Source: an uncultured Acidobacteriia bacterium (lineage in GTDB: Bacteria; Acidobacteriota; Terriglobia; Bryobacterales; Bryobacteraceae). From it: a stretch of 64,000 nucleotides of DNA. Of the stretch, positions 50,340 to 59,300 are shown one piece after another. Where the stretch lies: the NCBI GenBank assembly GCA_903881085.1, contig CAIRSA010000127.1, forward strand, positions 1-64,000, in the 5' to 3' direction. The position numbers and the translations under genes are program-made. The stretch's first letter is position 1. Each line of letters begins with the position of its first letter. The notes under the pieces were generated by a model. The model worked only from the letters and a program-made list of their open reading frames with translations, ran no database searches and was not told the origin of the DNA.

Positions 50340-51020
50340 TTATTTGCCCGCCGGAGCAAAGCAATAGAACAATCCTGCTCCACCCGTCGCCACCAAATTG
50401 GCCTGGCTGCAGCCGCGCGAAGGGTGCACGGAATTCCACGAAGTATTGGGCCCACCCGTGCGATCATGGTGTCCCAACTGCGCCACGCCGTCGCCGTTTG
50501 AGGTCCAGTTCTTGCAGGTATGATCGGCGCTGTCGGTAAACGCTTTCCCATCGGCCTGCGATCCGGTCAGCATGTCATGCTGATTGGGATTATCGCCCAC
50601 ACCCTTCACCGGCTCGCCCTTTTCGGTCAAAGCAGTCACGCGGGTCAGAGTGTTGCCCAGGCGCGCCAGTTCCAACGTATCGCCATGCAGATCGGCCAAA
50701 CCTTGCGCAACTTTTCCGACCTTGGCATTGAACCACGGACCCGCTCCAATGCGGTCACGCGCATTCACTGCCGGCTTGCCATCGCTGGCGGAAGTGGAAA
50801 GATAGGCATGCCACGTCCGGTCGCCCGCCCCAACGGCTGCAGCCAGCTTCTGGCAATGCGCATCTGCGCCAGCCAACCCGCCAAGATTCGCGCCATCCCC
50901 AACGCCCACGCTGGTGACAAAAAACGACATCGGCGGCGGCGCCTGCTTCTGCTGTTGCGCTATCAGTGTGGAGCTGCATACGACCGCAGCCAAAGAGGTA
51001 ATCAAGGTTACATTTTTCAT
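50340..51020 (-). CDS. Secreted lectin-like protein
   Basis: A 226-residue secreted protein: signal peptide ending LIAQ, then FFVTSVGVGDGANLGGLAGADAHCQKLAAAVGAGDRTWHAYLS, the signature of a C-type-lectin-like family seen in diverse bacteria, and the paired Cys of DHTCKNWTSNG, RGCSQANLV and LFYCFAP. Probable periplasmic or surface protein. The ligand is unknown. Confidence 0.8.
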   Translation of the reverse strand: MKNVTLITSLAAVVCSSTLIAQQQKQAPPPMSFFVTSVGVGDGANLGGLAGADAHCQKLAAAVGAGDRTWHAYLSTSASDGKPAVNARDRIGAGPWFNAKVGKVAQGLADLHGDTLELARLGNTLTRVTALTEKGEPVKGVGDNPNQHDMLTGSQADGKAFTDSADHTCKNWTSNGDGVAQLGHHDRTGGPNTSWNSVHPSRGCSQANLVATGGAGLFYCFAPAGK

Positions 51021-51067
51021 AGGTGAAGGCTAGATTATCACACTTTCCCAAGACTCCACGCCGAATT

Positions 51068-51092
51068 CGTGTTATACGTTATGTATAACGCG
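51068..51092 (+). promoter_or_regulatory. Palindromic operator upstream of brnT
   Basis: GTTATAC (51071-51077) and GTATAAC (51083-51089) are perfect inverted halves around a 5-bp spacer, and the flanking cg/cg also pair. It contains TATAAC-like -10 sequences. BrnA antitoxins bind such operators and repress brnTA; the palindrome ends one base before the ATG at 51093. Confidence 0.6.
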
Positions 51093-51389
51093 ATGTTCTT
51101 TGAATGGGATGCGGAAAAGAACCGGTCAAACCAGAAGAAGCACTCAGGCGTAGATTTTGAGACGGCATCGCGGGTCTTCGCTGACCCCAATCTCATCATT
51201 CGCAAGGATCGCGCGACCGATGGGGAGCAGCGCTGGCATGCTTTCGGCGGCATCAGCAATACTCTATTGCTGGTAGTTCATGTATACATAGAGGAGAGTC
51301 CAAATGGCGAAGAAAGAATCCGCACCATCTCAGCCCGCGAAGCCAATCCGCATGAGCGCCGAATCTATCTGGAGCAAACCGCTGAATAA
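51093..51389 (+). CDS. brnT: BrnT-family toxin (DUF497)
   Basis: A 98-residue RelE-fold ribonuclease toxin. The family start FFEWDAEKNRSNQKKHSGVDF, then ASRVFADPNLI, RWHAFGGISNTLLLVVHVY and the RTISAREANPHERRIY end are canonical. ATG 51081 and GTG 51069 are upstream alternatives but lie within the operator palindrome, so I chose 51093. Toxin precedes antitoxin, as is usual for brnTA; the genes overlap by 86 bp. Confidence 0.9.
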   Translation: MFFEWDAEKNRSNQKKHSGVDFETASRVFADPNLIIRKDRATDGEQRWHAFGGISNTLLLVVHVYIEESPNGEERIRTISAREANPHERRIYLEQTAE

Positions 51390-51633
51390 ACGCCAGAAGA
51401 CGGTGCTCGAAAAAATTGCGAAAAGCCAGGCAAGCGGCGACGATGCCAATATTGATTATTCTGACATCCCCGCGCTAACAGAGGCGCAACTCGCAGAGTT
51501 CAAACGCGCCCCAAAGAGATTAGTGGCCGTGCGTTTAGATGCCGACGTGTTTGAATGGATCAAACAGTTCGGCCCTGGATATTCGACCCGGATTAACCAT
51601 GTTCTGCGCGTGGTAATGTCACAACATCGATAG
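51304..51633 (+). CDS. brnA: BrnA-family antitoxin
   Basis: A 109-residue protein: flexible N-terminus with SESIWSKPLNKRQKTVLEKIAKSQASG, the IDYSDIPALTEAQLAEFKRAP acidic linker that binds BrnT, and the RHH-type DNA-binding end RLDADVFEWIKQFGPGYSTRINHVLRVVM. GGAG lies 9 bp before ATG 51304. It should neutralise BrnT and bind the operator. Confidence 0.88.
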   Translation: MAKKESAPSQPAKPIRMSAESIWSKPLNKRQKTVLEKIAKSQASGDDANIDYSDIPALTEAQLAEFKRAPKRLVAVRLDADVFEWIKQFGPGYSTRINHVLRVVMSQHR

Positions 51634-51816
51634 AGGCTTCTCGCCCGCACCTCACGGATTCAGTGGAATCTACTTCGCCCCCTATGAACGTACAGCGCAA
51701 ATAAATGGCCAATCTCTGGTGTGTGGATTCACTGGACGAGCGGCGCTACAACCTTCTCTCTCGATCGAATCTGTCTCTACCTCGGAGCGGGAAGATCGCT
51801 CAACTCACGAGCACGG

Positions 51817-52944
51817 CTATCGGGTGACCTGCAACAGGATCCAGTCCTGCGCCGCCAGAATCACAGCGTCGGCATCCTCAGCCGGACGTGAATCGGGAGC
51901 GGGAAGAACGGTGTCAGGATCGAGCCCAACGGGATACCGGCGACCCGTCCGGTCTGCCTCTACGGAAGTGCACAAAAACAGCGCAGCCCCATCCGACATT
52001 GGAATTCTGCTATTTGACGTGGAGAAGCCCGCGCTTTGCTCCCCAAACGAGCGTGCCCGTTGCCGACCGGCGAACGAGATCGCCACCGCCTCTCCCGAAC
52101 TCGAGGTTCCGCGATCGAACAGTACAGCCACCCAAGGTAGATCGGCACTAGTAACGCGCGAGGCCGGAATTCGCGACATGACGGCTTCCCCATTGCTTCC
52201 CCGCGAGTAGATCCTCCCATCTTTGAGGAACCAGGTGCCTGAGCCACCATGGGGTACTTGGAAAGATCCGAGGTCGCCTTCACCGAGCAAGGGGCCGAGT
52301 CCGGCCAGCATGGGCCACATATTCCCGCCGTCATTACCACGCAGATCGACCAGCCATCCATCGGGTTTCTGTGCAAGCAGATCCGCCACAATGCCGTGAA
52401 GCTTGTCCGCGAATTCCTCGAAATACGGCTTGTCTTTCTCCCACTCCGTATACTCGCCGGCACAGTGCGGCACTACAACATGCGCAAAGATTTTTCCATT
52501 TCGTTGGTGCACATGTCCGGTCATCTCACGCGAGGCAAACGGCGATCTTCCACGGGGGCCGCTGGTGATGGCACCCCGCGTTTTGATCAGCTCATCACGC
52601 ATCTGAACCTGGATCCACATCTTCTGGTCTTTGTCGAGAGAGTCGGGAAGCATGAGGAAACTGTGATGCTCTTTCAACTCGCCAAGGGCGTGTGCAATGG
52701 CAACGTAGGTATCTGCCGTGGTCCGGGCGTTGCCGGCCTTAGCAAACGTGTCGGTGCGGACTCGGTTCCAATCAATGGAATCGCGGTTAAGCGCGTTCTT
52801 CTCCATGATGTCGAGAACGCCGGCTAGATAGGCACGGGCGGATTCAGACATCTTCAAGGCGTTTGTTTGCGCGATGGACCAAGGGGCGACGGCTGTTAGA
52901 ACCAAGGCTGCTAAGAGCGTGAGAGGCCGGCACACAGCAATCAA
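51817..52944 (-). CDS. S41-family (C-terminal-processing-like) secreted peptidase
   Basis: A 375-residue S41 peptidase. The catalytic region shows DRGTSSSGEAVAISFAGR (Ser nucleophile) and GEQSAG, with GWLVDLRGNDGGNMWPM upstream. I chose TTG 52944 because GGAGGAG lies 11 bp upstream and it gives a normal signal peptide (IAVCRPLTLLAALVLTAVAP...); ATG 53052 would add 36 residues and has no binding site. No PDZ domain seen. Confidence 0.78.
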   Translation of the reverse strand: MIAVCRPLTLLAALVLTAVAPWSIAQTNALKMSESARAYLAGVLDIMEKNALNRDSIDWNRVRTDTFAKAGNARTTADTYVAIAHALGELKEHHSFLMLPDSLDKDQKMWIQVQMRDELIKTRGAITSGPRGRSPFASREMTGHVHQRNGKIFAHVVVPHCAGEYTEWEKDKPYFEEFADKLHGIVADLLAQKPDGWLVDLRGNDGGNMWPMLAGLGPLLGEGDLGSFQVPHGGSGTWFLKDGRIYSRGSNGEAVMSRIPASRVTSADLPWVAVLFDRGTSSSGEAVAISFAGRQRARSFGEQSAGFSTSNSRIPMSDGAALFLCTSVEADRTGRRYPVGLDPDTVLPAPDSRPAEDADAVILAAQDWILLQVTR

Positions 52945-53167
52945 CTTACGATGATCTCCTCCAGAAACTAGCTGGCTCTTGACAGACTGGCTCCTATTTA
53001 TCAGAAAACCTAACATGCTGCGCGGAATTATATCAAAACGTCTGGTCACCATCTTGCTGATCTGTCGCGAATTTATGGCGCACCTTGGCTTTCCTGAACG
53101 AGATACGTCGAACGTTAGGATGCGCCAAAAGCTTGACTCGTGAAACAGACGGCTGTAGGGTGGTCTT

Positions 53168-53434
53168 ATGGAAGTCAGCTTTCACATCCCCGACGACATC
53201 GCCACCCGCATGACCAGCGGCGCGGCGGTTGATCTCTCGCGCCACGCGCTGGAGGCTCTAGCCGCCGAGGAATACCGGCAAGGCAAAATCCACAAGCCAG
53301 ACCTGCGACGCTTGTTCGGCTTTGAAACCAGCTACGAGATTGACGGTTTCCTTAAGGCCCACAATGTCTATGACGACTTCACGGTGGAAGAAATCAACCA
53401 TCAGGTCGCGACACTGGAACGCCTGGGCTTTTGA
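53168..53434 (+). CDS. UPF0175-family protein, probable antitoxin
   Basis: An 88-residue UPF0175 protein: MEVSFHIPDDIATRM, HALEALAAEEYRQGKI, DLRRLFGFETSYEIDGFLKAHNVY. These are commonly linked to DUF3368 PIN-like toxins, as here: its stop overlaps the next ATG (TGATG). Confidence 0.85.
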   Translation: MEVSFHIPDDIATRMTSGAAVDLSRHALEALAAEEYRQGKIHKPDLRRLFGFETSYEIDGFLKAHNVYDDFTVEEINHQVATLERLGF

Positions 53435-53846
53435 TGCGCGTCGTAGTCGCAGATACAGGTCCGTTGCGCTACCTGCTTGCCATCGGCCACATTGACATTC
53501 TGCCCAAGCTCTTTAAATCAATATCGATCCCCACGACAGTCCATGACGAGCTGCTACATCCAGCCGCTCCCGCTCTCGTACGGCTTTGGGCGAGCATCAC
53601 GCCGCCTTGGCGCTCGGCCTATCGTTGCAAGCCAATCTCATTCTGATTGACGACCGCAAGGGCGTGACCATCGCCGTACAAAAAGGATTTGAAGTCACCG
53701 GGACGCTGGGCTTACTGATACGAGCCTCACAACAGGGGATTCTCGATTTTCCTTCTGCCCTGAAGCGCCTCAAAGCAACAAATTTCCATTATCGGCAGGA
53801 ACTGCTCGACGATCTCCTTGCCCAAAACAAGGCTCAGAAACCATGA
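53434..53846 (+). pseudogene. Broken DUF3368 (PIN-like) toxin gene
   Basis: The first part (from 53434) reads MRVVVADTGPLRYLLAIGHIDILPKLFKS, the DUF3368 start with its acidic ADTGPL. At about 53580-53600 the frame breaks, and the family end appears in another frame (LGEHHAALALGLSLQANLIL, DDRKGVT, TGTLGLLIRASQQGILDFPSALKRLK). Compared with the family, about 20-25 residues near the junction also seem missing. The toxin is therefore probably inactive while its antitoxin remains intact. Confidence 0.8.
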
Positions 53847-53953
53847 CGGCTGCTCAACTCTTCCCCCTGCCATCCTCCCCCATCCTTCCCACGCTGATCG
53901 CCACTGCCGGAAGCCTGGCGTAGAACGAACCATCATGAACATTTGTGCATAGT

Positions 53954-54184
53954 ATGAAGGTGCAACTCAAGCCGGAGACGGAACGCCTGGTGAACGAAGA
54001 GCTCCAGAGCGGCCGATTCAATTCGATTGACCACTTGATCGTGCAGGGAATCTACGCCCAGCGCGAAAAATACAGGCCGGAGTGTTCGGCCCAGGAGCCT
54101 TCATCGAGAAAGTCGCTGTATGAGCTGCTAACCCAGCCTCCATTTGCCAGGTCTGAACTAAACATCGAGAGGCAAAAAGACTAA
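53954..54184 (+). CDS. ParD-like antitoxin, apparently without a toxin
   Basis: A 76-residue protein of ParD/RHH type: VQLKPETERLVNEELQSGRFNSIDHLIVQGIYAQREKY, then a short tail with SLYELLTQPPF. No toxin gene follows: the next 52 bp are empty before the S9 peptidase. It may be an orphan or a fragment. ATG 53954 follows gtgcatagt with no strong binding site. Confidence 0.6.
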   Translation: MKVQLKPETERLVNEELQSGRFNSIDHLIVQGIYAQREKYRPECSAQEPSSRKSLYELLTQPPFARSELNIERQKD

Positions 54185-54236
54185 GGAATATTGAAGTCGG
54201 CTTCGACGGAAGATCCCTGGGCGAATTAAAGCCCCC

Positions 54237-56264
54237 CTACTTCCCCGCCCCCTTCTTCGTCCACTCCGTAATCCACTCAATAAACGACCCGTACCAAAGC
54301 TCGCTATTCTTCGGCTTCCCCACCCAATGCCCCTCATCCGGAAACAGCATCAGCTTCGACGGCACCTTCTGCATCTGCAATCCCGTAAACAGCTGCATAC
54401 CTTGCCCCACCGGCACGCGGTAATCCAGTTCGCCATGGATCACCAAAGTCGGCGTGCGGAACTCCTTCACGTAGTAACTCGGCGACCAGCGCATATACGA
54501 ATCCGGATTGTCCCACGGCAGCCCCTTGAACTCCCACAACGGGAACCACAACTCCTCCGTCTCGCCGGCCATGCTGCGCAGATCGAACACGCCCGCATGC
54601 GACACCAGCGCCTTAAACCGCTGCGTGTGGCCCAGCATCCAGTTCACCATGTACCCGCCATAGCTGCCGCCCGCCGCCGCAAACCGGTCGGCATCGGCAT
54701 AGGGCTGCGCGGCGACATAGTCAACCACGGCCATGATGTCGTCAAAGGGCTTGCCGCCCCAGTCATCATTGATGTCGTCCGTAAACTTCTGCCCATACCC
54801 GGTAGATCCCCGCGGATTCGGCATCACCACCACAAACCCGGCGGCGGCGAAAACCTGCGGATTCCAGCGATAGCCCCAAGTCTCCTTCCAAGCTCCCTGC
54901 GGCCCGCCGTGAATCAAAAACAGCACCGGATACTTCTTCTTCGCATCGAACTTCGGCGGCTTGATAACGAAGCTGTGCACGCGCGTCTTCTCCGCGCCGT
55001 CCACCCAGAACTCCTCGGCCGACGGCAAGTCATACGACTCCAGAGTCGAGTCATTCAGCTTGGTCAGAGGCACCGTCGCGCCGCCCGCCGACGACACGCG
55101 GAAAATCTCCAGCGGCATCGACGCGCTTGACTCGGTATAAACCATCGTCTTGCCGTCCGGCGTGAACTGCACATCGTCGGTCGTGCTCTTGCCCGTGATG
55201 ATGCTGCGCGCCGCGCCGCCCGCGGGCGAAATCATCTGGATCGCCTGCCGGCCGCGATCGTCGATGGTGAAGAACAGGCGCTTGGAATCCGGCGTCCAGG
55301 CCATGCTTTCCACATTGCGATCCAGCGTCTCAGTCACCACGCTGGTTTTTCCCGAAGTGCGCTCCATCACCATCAACCGCCACCGGTCGGCCTCATAACC
55401 GGCCTTCATCTGCGCGCGCCACGCCAGATACTTGCCATCCGGCGAGTACAGCGGCGACACATCCGCGCCCGGGTTCGCAGTAATCTTCCGTGCATCGCCA
55501 ACACCCGGCGCGACCACGTATATCTCAGAGTTCGTTGTCGTCGCCTGATCCGTTTCCGGATTCATCACAAAGGCGACCTCTTTCGAATCCGGCGCGATGG
55601 CATATCCATCGGGGCCACCCAGCGAAAACGTGGGAACATCGCGCACGCCCGGAGTCAGGTCCAACACCGTGCCTCCCTCCACCGGGACCATCATCAGATG
55701 ACTGCGCCGCGCCGAACGAAACTCCTTCCAATGCCGGTAAAGCAGGCTGGTATAGACGCGCGTCTTGACGGGGTTCTTCTTTTCCGCCTCAAGCCTGCGC
55801 TCGTTGCACGCCGCATCGGAGCAATCGGTATAAACCTCACTTACAAACAGCAGGTTCTTCCCATCCGGAAAAAACAGCACGCCCGAGGCTTCGGTCGCCA
55901 GCTTCGTAACCTGTTTCGCACTGCCGCCATCGGCATCCATCAGCCACAACTGGCTCGATCCGCCGCGGTCGCTCACAAACGCCAGCCGCTGTGAATCGGG
56001 CGACCAGCGTGGACGCTCGTTGTTACCAGTGGTCGTGATCTGCCGCGGATTTCCGCCTTCAATGCCGACCACATAGATCTGCTGCGGTTTCGCGTTCTTT
56101 TCCAAGTCCACCGTCTGCACCGTAAACGCGACCTTCTTGCCATCGGGCGAAATCTGCGGATCGCTGATCCGCTTCACCTTCATCATGGCCTGAAAATCGA
56201 AAGGAGCCTTCTGCGCCAAAGCGCCGCAGGCCATCGCCGCCGCAACCAGCAAAAATCGAAACAT
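54237..56264 (-). CDS. Secreted S9-family (prolyl oligopeptidase-like) peptidase
   Basis: A 675-residue protein with signal peptide (FRFLLVAAAMACGALAQ) and an N-terminal beta-propeller of WD40-like repeats (ISPDGKKVAFTVQT; RPRWSPDSQRLAFVSDRGG) followed by the alpha/beta-hydrolase domain: GGSYGGYMVNWMLGH (Ser nucleophile), HGELDYRVPVGQG (Asp) and PDEGHWVGKP (His). It is an acylaminoacyl- or dipeptidyl-peptidase type enzyme, probably releasing short peptides in the periplasm. Confidence 0.92.
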   Translation of the reverse strand: MFRFLLVAAAMACGALAQKAPFDFQAMMKVKRISDPQISPDGKKVAFTVQTVDLEKNAKPQQIYVVGIEGGNPRQITTTGNNERPRWSPDSQRLAFVSDRGGSSQLWLMDADGGSAKQVTKLATEASGVLFFPDGKNLLFVSEVYTDCSDAACNERRLEAEKKNPVKTRVYTSLLYRHWKEFRSARRSHLMMVPVEGGTVLDLTPGVRDVPTFSLGGPDGYAIAPDSKEVAFVMNPETDQATTTNSEIYVVAPGVGDARKITANPGADVSPLYSPDGKYLAWRAQMKAGYEADRWRLMVMERTSGKTSVVTETLDRNVESMAWTPDSKRLFFTIDDRGRQAIQMISPAGGAARSIITGKSTTDDVQFTPDGKTMVYTESSASMPLEIFRVSSAGGATVPLTKLNDSTLESYDLPSAEEFWVDGAEKTRVHSFVIKPPKFDAKKKYPVLFLIHGGPQGAWKETWGYRWNPQVFAAAGFVVVMPNPRGSTGYGQKFTDDINDDWGGKPFDDIMAVVDYVAAQPYADADRFAAAGGSYGGYMVNWMLGHTQRFKALVSHAGVFDLRSMAGETEELWFPLWEFKGLPWDNPDSYMRWSPSYYVKEFRTPTLVIHGELDYRVPVGQGMQLFTGLQMQKVPSKLMLFPDEGHWVGKPKNSELWYGSFIEWITEWTKKGAGK

Positions 56265-56315
56265 ATCCCTAATTCTAGTACGCCCCGGCCCAAACCATTT
56301 ACCTCAAGCTGCATA

Positions 56316-56332
56316 TATAATCCCTGTAGGAG
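56316..56332 (+). promoter_or_regulatory. -10 element and ribosome binding site of the TonB receptor gene
   Basis: TATAAT at 56316-56321 and AGGAG at 56328-56332, the latter 7 bp before ATG 56340. No good -35 was found, so the promoter might need an activator. Confidence 0.4.
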
Positions 56333-56339
56333 TCCACCC

Positions 56340-59300
56340 ATGCCTTTCCAAAAGAAATTCCTCCCCATCTTTCTCGCCGCTACGTCCGCCTTCGCCCAAA
56401 GCAGTTCCACCATCACCGGCCAAGTGCTCGATCAAAGCAAGGCCGCCGTCCCCAATGTGAAAGTGATTGTCAAAGCGGTCGAAACACGTGTGGAATATCG
56501 CACTGTAACCAACCAGGATGGTTATTACACCATTCCTTCTTTGCCGCCGTTGACTTACCAGGTAACGGCCGAGGCCGCCGGTTTCAACCCGTCTACCTCG
56601 CCTGAGTTCAAGCTCGACACGACCAACACCGCCCGCGTCGATCTTGTCCTGCGTCCCGCTGACTCCAAGCAGACCGTTGAGGTCTCGGCCAGCGCCGGTA
56701 TCATTGAAACGCAAAGCAGTATGACCGGAGGCACGGTCAGCCAACGGGAGATCGACCGGCTCCCACTGGAAGACCGCAATTCGCTGCAACTCGCCTTAAC
56801 GCTGCCTGGCGTGGCTGGCGACGTCGGTTCCGACGAAGGCGGCATCTTCCAGACGACGCCCTCAGCCGGCGCCAACCTCGTGATCAGCGGCGGACGAACC
56901 AGTAGTTCCGCATTCATGGCCGATGGCGCCAGCGCAACTTCCGTAACGCTGGGCCGCCAGACGGTCACCTTCTCGTCCGACACTATTCAGGAATTCAAAG
57001 TCATTACCTCCACATTCTCCGCTCAGTATGGGGTCACAGGCGGAGGCATCGTCAGCACAATCTCAAAAAGCGGCACCAACGATTTCCATGGCAGCGCGTT
57101 CTGGTATACGCGCAACCCCACCCTCGCCGCGCGCCAGTTCAACAGCCCGCTGCCGCCACCGTTTCGACGCAACGAATTCGGCCTCACCGCTGGCGGACCG
57201 GTCTGGATTCCCAAAGTCTACAATGGCCGGCAGAAGACATTTTTCTTTTTCTCGTTCGAGCCCAAGCGATGGATCAACGCCACAGTGCAGTACGTGCGCG
57301 TCCCCACCGCCGCCGAACGCCAGGGCGATTTCCGCGACATGTGGGTAGCCCCCGGCCAGTCCAACCCGCTGCTCTATCAGCAGATGAACTGCGCCGATGC
57401 CGCCTGCACGCAGTTCACACCGCTCAACCGGACATCCAGCACCACGGTGTATCCGCTGTTCAGCGCCAATGATCCGGACCCAACCAAGGTGGGCCACGTC
57501 ATTCCCAAACAGTTCCTCGATCCCCTTGTCCAGAAGCTGCTGGCAGGCGTCCCCATGCCCAACATGCCCTACGATTCACTGGGCAATAACTACGTTGGTG
57601 CGCGCGGAGTAACGGGCCGCGATAACCGCTGGAATCTGAAGTTCGATCACAACCTCACTGACCGCAACCGCCTCACCGTGCGCTTTACCGACATCCCCAA
57701 TTTCTCAGACCGCTACCTGCTTCGAAAGGACGACTTCGCCCTGCAAAGTTACCCCTCTGACGATAGCCACACCACGCAGGGCTACCTGAGCCATACCTAT
57801 ACCATCTCAAGCCGCATCGTGAATGAATTCCGCGTCAGCGCCACCCACTCCAACTACAGTTCCGTAGCCCCCGGCGACCTCAGCACCGTTAACTACACCA
57901 AACAATTCGGCCTCCCCAACGTTACCAGCTGGGGCTACCCGCGATTCGCGCTGAGCGGAACACAGTACCTTTCCCCCGCGCTCGGCATGGGCAACGCCCA
58001 GTTACTCGGCACTTACATTGAAAACAGTTATCAGGCCGGTGACGATATCACCTTCACGTTCGGACGCCACGTTATAACAACTGGCATAGACCTCCGCCGC
58101 ATGCAAAGCAATGTACTCGCAGGAACTCTGGGAGATGCCTGCTGCGGCACTTATAGCTACACGACTAACCTTACTGCCTCCGGCAACGGGAACATTCCAA
58201 CAGGCGCCGGCGGCCTCGCCATGGCATCGTTCCTTCTTGGCACCCCCAACAGCGCCACGCTGGCCGGACTCGTGTTGCCTTACTACTACCGTTGGAACGC
58301 TTCCGCCGCTTATGTGCAGGACGATTACAAGATCCGCTCCAACCTCACCCTCAACATAGGACTGCGATGGCAATACAACAGCCCGCGCGGCGAAAAGTAC
58401 AACCGCCAGGCAGGCGTCGATCTCGCCAACCCGGTGCCCATTAAGGACGCCGCAGGCCGCACTACCAGCTACACGCTCAACTATCTCTACACCGGCTTCA
58501 GCGGATCGCAATACCTGGAACCCACCCACAAAGCCAACTTCGAACCACGTTTCGGCTTTGCCTGGACGCCCAACTACGCCTGGAATTCGCACAAGACCGT
58601 TGTCGTCCGCGGCGGCTACGGCATCAGCCACGCTCCGCAAACCGGACGCGGACGCGACCCTCTGCCTAACTTCGGCTCCGGCAGCGGAGGCAGCTGGAAT
58701 TACACCCAGTGGACCGGCAGTGGTTCGCAACCTTCCACGCAATCGCAGAATCCGCAGTACCTAATTGCGGTTGGGCGCAACGCGCCGGTGGTGAACGCGC
58801 CGCCCATCGTTTTGCAGATACCGGCCGATGGCAAACTTTGCGCCGGATGTTCGCCGCTCGATCCGCGCGTCCCATCCGGAACCTTGATCGCTTTCGAACC
58901 AAACAACCAATCGCCATACATCCAGACATGGAACCTGACAACGCAGATGGGCCTGGCGAGAGGCTACGTCCTGACGCTCAACTACCTGGGCCAGCGTGGC
59001 GTGCATCTGTTCTCGCCCGTCTACAACATCAACTCACCCAACCTCAGGTCCTATCAGTCTCTGCTCGATCAGGGCATTGACCCAACCCAATCCATCCCTG
59101 ACCCGTTTGGCCGCATCAACTCCTCCGGCAATCTGATCAACGTCGCCCGCCAGGATCTGCTTCGCCCATTTCCAACCCTGGGCGACGTGCAGGTCGCTGG
59201 CGTCACCAGCAGCAACTCCATCTACCATGCCGGTGTAGCCGAAATCGAACGCCGTTTCGCGGGCTTCTATGGGTTCCGGTTTAACTACACATGGTCCAAA

